A stretch of DNA of 64,000 nucleotides from Pascua guehoae (taxonomy: Eukaryota > Basidiomycota > Tremellomycetes > Trichosporonales > Trichosporonaceae). Below the pieces are notes generated by a model. That model saw nothing but the letters and a program-made list of their open reading frames with translations. It was not told where the DNA came from and did no database searches. Position 1 is the first letter of the stretch. Each line of letters starts with the position of its first letter. The stretch spans positions 1,418,169 through 1,482,168 of the forward strand of contig BCJX01000004.1 in the NCBI GenBank assembly GCA_001600415.1, read 5' to 3'. The position numbers were made by a program, and so were the translations under genes. This document shows positions 1 to 10,276 of the stretch, piece by piece.

Positions 1-511
1 GAGATGGCAGTTGTGGGTATGGGGTGCGAGTCTGGGGTGTGGGCCTGGAAGAGGGGGGTAGAGTGCAAAGGTTGGCGATGGCGGTTGAGGACGGTGGCGG
101 GTAGAGGGCGAGAGCGGGTCGGGGTAGAGGGACAGAAGATGAGATGAAGGGGCAAGCGGGAGAGGAAGAGGGCAAGTGCGAGGGCGAGGGCGGGGCGGTG
201 ATGGCCGAGGGGAGGGGATCGCGAGCAAGTGATGGGAACCAAAGGCGGCATGACGGGCCGGCAGAGTGTCCGGCGAGAGCGAGGGGTCGAAGTGAATGTG
301 GGGAGGACGACCCCTTCTATGTCGCGGGGAGAGTGCAGACGAGACCCCGAGACCAGGAGCAAAGCGGCGCCTCCATCTCGAACCCCCAGGAGCAAAGCGG
401 CGATTCCATCTCGAACCACTTGCCTCCTCGCCAGAGCCTTCGCCAGAGCCCTCGCCAGAGCCCTCCTGATCCCCCCCCCCCCGCGGACAACCCCAGGCCA
501 CTAACACCCAG
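1..511. other. Unresolved 5' region of the NUFIP1-like gene
   Basis: I cannot assign a confident exon here. A CTAAC branch site followed by CCCAG at 501-511 looks like the 3' end of an intron, so at least part of this stretch is intronic. No good GT donor lies between about 345 and 511. Weak candidates sit further left near 174, 228 and 292. A run of C at about 470-482 and an in-frame stop just before it break the downstream frame. Two near-identical blocks at about 356-412 encode tandem PGAKRR(L/F)HLEP motifs in the frame of the downstream exon, which may be coding. The NUFIP1 core motif that should precede the downstream exon was not found, so the true start may lie outside the window. Confidence 0.4.
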
Positions 512-1838
512 GCCGAAGAGACCCAAGCGGCAATTGCGCGCGGCGAAAACCCGCACCGGAAGAAACGCCCCCTCGACCCCGCCCGCGCCGCCGAGGAGTG
601 GGGGCGGGAGGCACAGCCCGACGACGCGAGCGAGCGCGGGCGTGGGGAACGGGGTCGGGGCCGGGGACGGGGACGGGGCCGGGACCGTGGCCGAGGGCGC
701 GGCGACCGGGGACGCGATGGCGCAGACTCGACCTCGACCTCGACCCTGGCACCTATCTCTGCCCCTGCCTCTGAGCCTGCCTCTGTCTCCGCCGCTGTCA
801 AGCCCGGACTCGTGGCGTATACGTCCGACTCGGGCTCGACGTCTGCCTCCGACTCTGACTCTGACTCTGACTCGAGCTCATTGGACTCGGACTCGGATTC
901 CGACTCTTCGGACGCGTCCCCGCCACACGCCAACGTGGACCCTCTCGACACGCCCGCACGCGCCGACCCCGCCGCGGAGACCAAGCAAGCGCCCGCCGAT
1001 ACGCGGCCGGTGTGTAAATTCTTTGCGCGGACGGGACGGTGTCGGCACGGCACGCGGTGCCGCTTTGCGCACACGGCGGGCGGGCCTGCTGGTGCCGGTA
1101 CCGGTTCTGGTGCCGGTACCGGTTCTGGTGCCGGTGCCAGTGCTGGTGGTGGTGGTGGCGGGACGGGTGCGGGTGCGGGTGCGGGTGCGGGTGGGGGTGC
1201 GGGTGCGGGTGCGGGTGCGGGTGCTCGAGGCGACCAAACCGGTGCGCCCAGGCCGGCACCGCCGCGGCAGCCGCCGGCCAAGCGCGTCAACCCCTTTGCG
1301 CGCCCGAGCATGCTTGGTGCTGTGAGTCATGTCGTGCTTGTGTTTGTTGTTGTGGCTGTGGCGGTGGTTGTGGCAGTGGTTGTCTTGGTTCTGTTTGGCT
1401 AGTGCTTTTGGTAGTATTGCAACGAGGCCCATCAATGGCGCCCGCGACAGTTGTCTCGATCACAACAGCCTTGACACTGGCATGGCAGCATCCAACGCAC
1501 AACGCTAACGCCAGCTCCTCGCCAACCCGATCGAAAACACGCTGTCGCAGCTGACGCAGACGATCCGCTTCCTCGTCGCCAACGACATGCTGCGGGGCGT
1601 CGAGACGCGGCCGGGGCAGGCGGACGACGAGGCGCGCGCGCGCCAGAGGGTGGTGGTTGTCCGTGAGGGGGGTGGGGGTGAGTGTACGGGTGGGGGTGGG
1701 GGTGAGGGTGTGGGTGTGGGTGTGGCGCAGGGAGGAGAGGAGGTAAGAGAGGGAGAGGGAGGAGAGGGAGGGGCGGGGGTAGGGCTGAGCGAAGCAAAGG
1801 CATTGGTGGACGAGGTGACGACCGGCAAGGCGCCGTGA
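512..1838 (+). CDS. NUFIP1-like CCCH zinc-finger protein (5' incomplete)
   Basis: Exons read 512-1321 and 1515-1838, joined in phase 0 (donor GTGAGT, acceptor CTAACGCCAG). The first exon encodes a lysine-rich start, a long RG-rich stretch, a Ser/Asp tract and one CCCH zinc finger spaced C-x8-C-x5-C-x3-H (CKFFARTGRCRHGTRCRFAH). A Gly/Ala low-complexity tail built from short DNA repeats follows. The second exon encodes LLANPIENTLSQLTQTIRFL, which resembles the conserved C-terminal segment of fungal NUFIP/Rsa1-type proteins. By family these nuclear factors help the R2TP machinery assemble box C/D snoRNPs. The Gly-rich stretch after about 1660 contains another GTGAGT, so the last 60 codons may be partly intronic and the end at 1838 is provisional. 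The protein may instead be another CCCH RNA-binding protein. Confidence 0.6.
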
Positions 1839-2848
1839 TTGATACCAACCGGGACGCCGCCCAGCGACCCACACGCGGCATGGGCAGGCCGAGGGTGACA
1901 CGCAGAAACGGCGAGTGCGCACGCCCGCCCCCACGCTGGCGCCTGGACGCGGCGGCGTATTGCGGGCTGGTCCAGAGCTCGGTCGTGGGATGCCTTCCAC
2001 GGCCTTTGTGTCCTGTTCATGTCGAGGGGTTCAGCATTCAGCAGTACATTCATGCATGTTCATAGCCGCGACTGGCGCCGTTAGGCAGGGTTGGGAGGAA
2101 GTTTGTTGCATTGTTAGACGTCTGTCGACGCGGGATTGCTGTCACTGTGCTGGCCTTGTCCAGGTTCACTTGTCATATGCGAGTTCGACATCAGAGCACA
2201 CCCCTCACGTTGCTCGTGCTCCCTCGGGATGTAAAAAAAGCAATGAACATTCATATTCGTGACATGCTACAATCAACAAGTGATGGGCGTGTGTATAGAA
2301 GCGAGGACGTGGTCTATATATAAGGCATAAAGGCTCCAAAGCGGAGGGGAGGGGGAAAGGGGGAAGGGAAACGAGGGGGGGAGGGGGAAAAGAGGGGGAC
2401 AAGGAAAAGAGGGAGGGATTGGGTGGGATTTGAGATAGATGATGAGTGAGGCAAGCTAACCTCGGACCGGGCAAAGGTACATGCGACAAAGATGAAAGGG
2501 TGATGATTGAGGATGTGGCCAAGACAGATGACGGGGGGATGTGCTGAAGCGATTGCAGACTAGGCCGTCACCAGGTGGGCGGTTCGGGGTCGAGCCTGTG
2601 TCGTGCCTGGCACGCCACTCACGCCACGGTCCCGATCGTTCCATGGCCTCGCGCCACCGCCACTTGCGTCCTCGCGCATGTGGTGCCCACTTCTGTGGCG
2701 ACTTTGTCTGGAGGGTGGGTGGCGGACCAAAAGACGAAAACAAGCCAACGCATGTCCGTGGCTGACTGTGGCAGCTGCCGTGTTGCCAAGTTGGCCGAAA
2801 ACCAACAATAACACCCGCAGCTCCTCACACGCCACCCACGCTCCGCTC
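1839..2848. other. Convergent intergenic region
   Basis: This stretch lies between the 3' ends of the NUFIP1-like gene and the Srf1-like gene. It holds only short unconvincing open frames. Purine-rich G/A low complexity occupies about 2335-2420. A TATATATAA string at about 2315 has no gene placed to use it. Confidence 0.6.
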
Positions 2849-5598
2849 CTAAACACGCGCGCCGTACGTGCGCTCGGGGTTTGCCGTCCGCCGGACGGTT
2901 TCGAAAATACGGAACAGGCTGAGGACCATGTTGACTGCGTAAACGACGAGGGCAACGAGCGAGATGGAAAACACGGCAATCTGGCGCGAGCACACATCAT
3001 GGACCAGTGGCAGGTCCTTGACATTGACGGGGATCTCGGCGTCAATGGTGCGGACATGGCCGGCAAGCATGACGGTCGCGTTGTTGCCCCTGTCCGACGT
3101 GGTCGAGTAGTAGTCGTAGCCTGGGGTCCACCACGGTGCGAGCGGCGTACAGTCGAGGGGCGTGTTGATATAGTCATTGACGGCGAGCGTTGCTGCGCTC
3201 GACCACAGCGCAACAAACAAGAGGTCGAGACACACCCAGAGCATCTTGGAGCGGAGACCCCACAGCCCGATAGGGCGACCAAAGTACTCGCGGTAAATGG
3301 CGGTGAGGACGTGCAGCATCGTGAGGGACGAGTAGGCAATGATGAGGGTCGTCGACGGGCCAATGACACCATACAAGTCCATGTCGGAAAGCTTATTCCG
3401 GATAGTGACCGACAAGCCGAGAAGCGTGGCGACGACACCCAGGTTGAACAGACGAATGTAGATGGTGACACGGGCGTCGAGGAACATCATGCGGCGGTAA
3501 CGAGTCCGCCACTCGTCGACATGGCCGTGGCTGCTCCACACGCACAAGGAAAAGCATCCCAAACATCCCGCAGTCGTCTTCTCGTCCACACTCGACTGGT
3601 GCGGCGAGAGGGTATACTCTTCGTCGATGCGGTCAAACGGGTTGACGCGTTCAAATGGGTTCACCTCTGCGTCCATACCAGACGCAGGTGCCTCATTAGT
3701 GCCCCACGTGTCCGAGCCGATAACATGCTTCTCGGTCATCACTTGGAAGTGCCCACCAGGAGTAGGAGGCGCCTGGGCTGGACGGTAGCGACGAGTCCTC
3801 TTCGTGCGCGGCTTGCTACGCTTCTCCGAGGCCTTTATCCTCGCAACCTTGACCGTGTCGGTTGAGCTGCGCGACACGATCGCCGGTCGAGCCCGTGGCG
3901 TGTGATAGCCCCCGTCGGTATCGGTCGTCTCTCCGCCATAGCCGCTGGTGGTCCCCTGTGTGGAACCAGGACGCGGTGTTGTTTGGCCAATGCCGGTCAC
4001 GGGTGCACTGGCAGCGGCTGCTGCGAGTGCATTGGCACTGGCAAGCGGCGGGCCCAGAGAGGCACGGAGCGACGACGAACTGCTCCCTTCACCCGGTGGG
4101 GGAATCGACGGAACGGGTGCAGTGAGTGGGCCAAGCGGGATACCTGCGGCCAGACTCCTGTCGCGCTCCTTTGCGGCCTGCGCAAGCTGCTCCTCGACCG
4201 TATCGTGACGAAGCGCCTCCTGCCATGATCCCGCGTGCGGCCATCCGTTTGAAAAGTGGCTCGTGATGGGCGGCGGGAGGCGGATGCGAAGGTTTTGGGC
4301 GTTGAGCCGTCCTCGAATGCCAGGCGTGGAAGACCCATTGCCATCGGCATCAGAGAGATCCACACCGCCTTCCTCTGGCACAGAACTGTGAATCGACCGT
4401 GGACGCAGGAACCGTGGTCGACTCGCACGATACCGCGGTGATCCTACCGCTTCCGAGTCGGTCAGGTTGCCGTCGGTATTACTCCTCATGGGTATTGTAA
4501 ATTGGCGCCGTGGACGAGGTCGCGTCCAGGTCGCGTTTGCGCTACCGCGCCGAGAGCCTGTCGGAGTGACATCGTTCTCGGACGGGTCGCCCGAGGGGAC
4601 CTCTGCCGGCTCGGGAGATGCAACTCGTGCAATGGGTAAAGCACTCAGGTCGCTGCCCCCGTTCATCGACCCCGGATCGTGAGGGATCGGTGCAGAGTTG
4701 GAGCGCGTGATATGCACTCTGCCAAGTGGCGCTCCGTCTCCTCCAGGCAACGCCGCTGCACTGGGTGGCTCCGTGGCAGGTGTCTGGACCTCGGACGACC
4801 CGCTCCGGAGAAACGACTGTTGCGTAGCCCGAAACGGCAAGGGGTGGAACAGCCGGGTGCCGGCCGTGCGCATCGAATGGGTCGACCCGGTCGAATCACC
4901 TCGCGTTGGCGGCGTCGCGTGTGGGCGGCGTGGAGGACGAGGTGTACGTCTCATGTAACCGCCATCGGGTCCCGATTCGCGCCCCGACTCGTGGTCTGTC
5001 CCGTCGGCAGCGTCACGCCCAGGCTCGCCAGAGAGCGATCCACGCTGTGTAGCGACGTACGACGCGGCGTGGGCCGCACGCTCGCGCACAGAGCGTAGCT
5101 TGTCCATGCCTCTCTGAGTAAACGTCCACCATGGCGGGTCTTCGTCGTCCGTGTCGTTGTCGGCCGACGACAATGAGCTTTCTGATGACTCGTAGCGTAC
5201 TCGACGTCGCCGTTTGGGAGAAACCAGACGTTTCCGTTGGGCCGTGTCAAACGTCGGCTGCGACTCTGGAGGGGGTGTTGGTGGTTCAAACACAGCAGAG
5301 GCTAAGTGTGAGCGTGTGAGCCGGGGACCGAGGAGAACATGTGCTGCCCGGACAAACAAACAATGGTGACACTGCCAAGTATCACGTCAGGCGCGGCCTA
5401 CTCACGAGGGATTGTTCGGACCTTGCGCTGCGACGAAGTTGCAGTGGTGGCGGTATTGGAGGTCTGCGCTGTACCGGCGTCCGACACGACCGAGAGGGCC
5501 CCCACGGTACCTCGGCGTGGTCGCGTGCCCTTGGCACTATCGTCCACCGTGGGGCGCCCTGGCCCTACCGCCTCTGTGTTGGCGTCGGCGTTGGACAT
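2849..5598 (-). CDS. SRF1: Srf1-like regulator of phospholipase D, integral membrane protein
   Basis: Two exons, 5598-5406 and 5301-2849, joined in phase 1 (GTGAGT donor, CACTTAG acceptor), give 881 residues. About the first 620 residues are disordered, rich in Ser, Pro and Arg. The C-terminal 230 residues hold four hydrophobic segments and match the order of features in yeast Srf1: a WRTRYRRMMFLD lead-in, a first helix, the GPSTTLIIAYSSLT helix, the charged YREYFGRPIGLW loop, a helix starting LDLLFVALW, a Cys-containing extracytosolic loop, and a last helix ending FRIFETVRR. In yeast, Srf1 binds and activates the phospholipase D Spo14 and supports phosphatidic-acid homeostasis. Sequence similarity is confined to the membrane domain. 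The long N-terminal tail is absent from the yeast protein and may carry lineage-specific regulation. The upstream start is chosen because the exon-1 ATG gives a clean splice. Confidence 0.72.
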
Positions 5599-7453
5599 GG
5601 TGTGTTTTTAGATGTTTATGATGATGAAAGTGGTGGCAAGAGGGAAAAAGAGGTGTCCAGCGTCCTTGTGCGGTGGGTCGATTATGTGGAAAGGGCCATG
5701 ATGGGGGGCGAGCGCCGATGGCGGCCAAGAGGACGGTGTACGGGCGATGCGCGGGGTGTTTTTTGTGTGGCTAGTGCGGCGCGGCGAGCCAAGGTGTAGT
5801 GTGCACGAGGGTTGGGATGCAGGCAAACGCTGTACGATCGATGCTTGGCACTGAGAGGCCAAGGAAGACGAAACGGCGGACGTGCGAGAAAGCCAAGGCG
5901 GTGGCGGATGGGGGGAAAGGCGAGGCGACAAAGAGGAGGCAAGATGGGAAGGGTCGGTAAAGAGCGTGGTTGTGGAGAGGGGGAGGAGGGAGGCAAGGAG
6001 GGAGAGAGAGTGACACGCGGGTGGTGTGTTGACGGTAGTAGAGGAGCAAATGGGAGTGAGCAAAGGTGAGACGACGGCGATGACGAGCACGAGCGTATGG
6101 GCGTACGAGCGTACGAGCGTACAGTACGAGCGAGTGAGCGAGTGAGATGGAGCCAAAGCCAAAACACGAGGCGGCCGCCGACGACCAACGGCGCGTTGTG
6201 GTGCGCGCCCAGTTCGTGATGCGGCAAGCTGCCCCGTCCATGCCATGCCATGCCATGCCATGCCGTGCCATGTGCCAGCGTCAACCAAGGGCCCATGCGG
6301 CAAATGTTGCGCCCCCTTCCCCCTTCCCTTTCCCCAAGCGCCACACGCGCCCCCATACCCCTGTGCTCTCGATGACAGGCATCGGTTGCGAGGCCTGGGA
6401 GGGGCCTGGGAGGCCTGGGAGGGAAGCTGGCAGTTCATGCTTGCATGCGTGGCTTTCACGTGGCAATTTCCTGAGATGAAGAGAGGAGATCGATCGTTGC
6501 CCGAGACTGGAGCAGCCACAGGGGCCAGGGGCCTGGGGTCTACTGTACAAGAATAGGATCTACTGTAGGATCCTACGAGCTACGAGGACCCACCTCTTCA
6601 GGAATAATTTTTCAGCTTTCCTCTGCTCCTCTGCCCAGTCTCCCCTCAATAAACTCAAGGCTTACTTAATGGAGCCGCCATTTATTGTTGTTGTGTTGTG
6701 CCTGTTCGGCCTCAAGTTCTTGTTCGGCCCATGAGATTTTGAGCCCGAAGGGAAAATGAGCCCGTCGGTCCAGCTCTGCTGTTGATCCCCGCCAAACTCT
6801 ACTTTACGTACAGTACAGTAGCTTCACCAACTTTTTTGGTTTTATTTTTCCGTCCCAGTCTGCTGCTCACCACGACTACCCATATCACTTTCCCATCTGC
6901 ACTCCCTGCCGGGATCACGGCTTTAATATTAATAATAATCGTCGCAGTCCGACGGTCGCCCTTGCCATCCCCATCGTCAACACATCCACTTGCGCGAGAG
7001 AATATGTCGCCGCGCTGCAACTCGGCCGTCGGCGTCTAGGCCACTGCCGCGCTGCCCTGGTGCGCTGGCTCGGCCTTGCCATGTGCCTCTTTGTATTTTC
7101 CAATCGGCCTCGCCAGTGATGTCCTTCCGTTGCCACTACTTTACATCTTGGCACCCATACACTCCACACACTCCACACTTGTGTTCCCAAGCAGAAAGCC
7201 GAGACCCAAAAACCCTCGACACATTTAAACCCTCGACACATTTGACCGAGTCAACAGTAGACATTTTTCCAGAGTGCTCCGAGGTTGGCCGCTGACCGGA
7301 AGAAAGTACCTTTTTTTGTAGGCTTGGCCCGTGAGCGAGGCAGACCAAGGCCCAAGGGACGGCCGAAAAGTTACGTTACCATGGGTGGGGCCGTTAAGGT
7401 TGGGTCAATGATCTGCAGATCACCGGGGTGACTCACACCCCATCCACCCCACC

Positions 7454-7495
7454 CCCACAGCCCACAGCCCACAGCCCACAGCCCACAGCCCACAG
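7454..7495. repeat. CCCACAG heptanucleotide tandem repeat
   Basis: About six uninterrupted copies of the 7-bp unit CCCACAG sit about 1.5 kb upstream of the PPP4R1 start. They are a minisatellite-like array with no coding role seen. Confidence 0.85.
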
Positions 7496-8379
7496 GTTCT
7501 TGGCCATTCATACTGGCGGAGATAGAGAGCCGTGACAAATATTTGCATGTCCGCAGGTGCTAGTGGTGATGATGGTGGAGCAGAGCGGGGAGCACCTTTG
7601 GAAAATGAAAAGTTTCAGCAATCACATGGCGACATGCGACGCCGACATGGCCTGCACAGAGGGGACCTGGGCCAACAAAGGCAAAACATAGGAGACGTCA
7701 TGCGACAAGTTTTCTTGTTGGCCGTGGAGTGGAATGGCCGACGACCCCCTTTGTTAGCCACAGACAAAAGTGGTGACGGCGACGCAGCCCATGCCTCGGG
7801 TGCTTTTGGGCCACTAGTTTTTAGCGTGCCCTTTGTCGTCAGCCTGACAGAGTTCTGGCCCCATCGAGGTATGCATCCGAAGAGCGGCGACGTTGCAAGA
7901 TTGCGGGTAATTGTGGTGTGATCGCGAAAGGGACGGGCCGAGACGATTGCGCGCGCCGACGATTGCGACCTTGTAACGCCAGTGCTTGCAGTCTGCCGTC
8001 TCGTCTGCATCCGAGAGACGAGAGACGCAAGAGACTTGAAGTTGCCTTGCATGTTGTGGAGGTCACACTACTGTTTGGCTGCAGTGAGTGGGCTGGGCCT
8101 CTGGGGCTGGACCTTAGCAGAGGTGTGCAACTTGGGCACTTTGGTAACCGCCGCGCCGACCTGCACTCTTTCACGGTACTCGGCCGCTGCTGCTGCTGCT
8201 GCCGCCACGGGCCAGTTAGCCTCGAGATTCCATCGCTGTGCGCACACAGATCTTCTTCTACTGTACCCAAACCAGGAATACCCGTACCTTTGCAAGCCAG
8301 CCCTCGATCCATCCACCCTCCCCCGCGCGTAGTTTGCCATCCATCTGATTTCATTTCCTGCTTTGCACTCACCATCACA

Positions 8380-8475
8380 CTACTCTACTCTACTCTACTC
8401 TACTCTACTCTACTCTACTCTACTCTACTCTACTCTACTCTACTCTACTCTACTCTTCTCTACTCTACTCTACTC
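8380..8475. repeat. CTACT pentanucleotide microsatellite
   Basis: About 19 copies of the 5-bp unit CTACT, with one interruption (TTCTC) near 8455, lie about 500 bp upstream of the PPP4R1 ATG in a pyrimidine-rich leader. Copy number is likely polymorphic between strains. Confidence 0.92.
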
Positions 8476-8982
8476 GCCACCAACGCCACCTCTGTTTTGC
8501 CCAAAAAACACACGCCAGATTCTGGACAGCACGCCACGCCATTGCACGGCCGCCACCGCGCTGCGCTGCGCTTGCCAAACCGACGTCACTCGCTGCCCAC
8601 TACGGCCTCCTTTTTTGCACTCGAGCAGTCGTCGCTCCAGCTCGAGCTCCACTCTTCACCAACCTCGCCACTACCATTCAACACTCTTGCATTTGAGCAT
8701 ACAAAAGCGTCGACGCACTCCACTACTTGTACCGACACTCGCCACGACGACTCCCCCACCCCCCCACCCCCTTCCCTACACACTACTCCCAACCCGATAA
8801 TCGTCCCTGTGCATGCGGCTCATGCCATCCCAGTTCTATCCCTGGTGACACACCACTCGACAAACCCACCCACCCATCCCTCCACCAACCAACCCTCTCC
8901 CCCTGTCTGCGCATCCTAGGCTCGACACACTCGCCAGACGCCAGCCACGCCAGACCCACCGTGCACGCCGCTTCTCACCACC

Positions 8983-10238
8983 ATGGAGCCGCGTGACGGT
9001 GTGGATGGGGCGGGCGACCGCGGCATCCACCGCTCTGCCGACCACTCTGCATCCGGTTCCCGCCGGGCATCACCTGTGCATGGCCCCTCCGACCATGGGC
9101 GAACATTGTCGAGAGACGCTGTTCTGCCCGAGTCGGTCCTCGCACTGGCTCGGTCGTCTGAACGAGAACGTCGCACGAGCCACGGCCACAGTCACAAGAG
9201 GTCATCGTCCTTGACCAGCCCACCACCCCCACCTGCCGACTTTAACCCTCCAGCCGACTTTACATACTCGAACCCCATCCACGGGATCGAGACCCCAAGC
9301 TCGGCCACACCAATCTCGGCCACACCGACAACACATACCCCCACGACACATACACCCATCCCCTGTTCGCCATCACGACCATTGCCTGACCTGGGAGAGG
9401 AGCTGACGATAACGGCCGCAACAGCTGTCGCTGGTGCTGGGGGTCCGGCGGGGCTCGTGCCCAGTCTGGCCTCGCCGCGCCCCCCAGCACGCATCGCCCA
9501 GCACCTCTCCAGCGATTCGGTTACTGTCTCGAACAACAGCTCTGGCTCGGTCTCGAGTGCTGCTGGGACATCATCTTCAGATGGTTCCGAGGTGCTTGCA
9601 ACGAGGCGCGACGAGCTAGTCACCCAGATCCTCGCCTCGGACAGCGCAGAGTCGAGCCGGCAGCCTTCGGCGTCGGGCAGCCCCACTAGCGACGCAGCGG
9701 GATTTGCAGCGCAGACTGCGCCGCAGCCACAGCAGCAAGGCACGTCAATCCAGACGCCCAGCCACCACCCAAGTGTCGAGATCAACGTGATCAACCCCAC
9801 ACCACGATCGTCGTCGGCGGGCCTGGTTGGCTCTCTGGATACTGCAGACGTCGAAGCGCACGATGAACCACCGTCAAGGGATGCCGTTGTTGGTACGACA
9901 GAGGCAGAGGAACAACAACGCCCTAGATCTCTGTCAAGAAGTTCAGACGAGGCGACAACAGTGGCGGCCCATGCATGGGACAGTGTTGTGAGTAGCGTCT
10001 GTCACCCAAGCCAGTGCTCTCGTCAATCTCACCGTCTCCCACGTCGAGGGGCCCAGGTGTCCTGTCCTGTCTCCTGTCTCTGTTCACATGTCCAGACCAC
10101 GGCCATGTCTCTCTTACTGGCCAATGGTCCCCCTTCTGCATCATATATGTGGCTCTCATGTCTCAGGTGTTCCTGACAGCATGGTGATGCTGCTGTATCC
10201 TCTTGGGCACTTCGGGCCGCGCTACCCCCCGCCCCCTC

Positions 10239-10276
<38 letters not shown>

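Larger units (their letters stand above)
5599..8982. other. Long divergent intergenic region (3.4 kb)
   Basis: This region separates the Srf1-like gene (minus) from the PPP4R1 gene (plus) and must hold both promoters. No open frame has a recognisable domain. It contains several simple repeats: GTACGAGC copies near 6090-6135, TGCCA copies at 6241-6273, CCTGGGAGG copies near 6396-6422, CCCACAG copies at 7454-7495 and CTACT copies at 8380-8475. A short GCTGCT tract lies near 8186. The ORF at 7532-7921 shows no domain and I do not call it. Confidence 0.6.

Noticed and set aside
2312..2322. TATATATAA string as a promoter
   Set aside because: No start codon of a supported gene lies downstream on either strand at a sensible distance.
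2603..3865. Plus-strand ORF of 420 codons
   Set aside because: It is antisense to the Srf1-like exon and encodes no recognisable domain.
8380..8475. Direct repeats as a CRISPR array
   Set aside because: The units are contiguous 5-mers without spacers, in a eukaryotic genome. It is a microsatellite.
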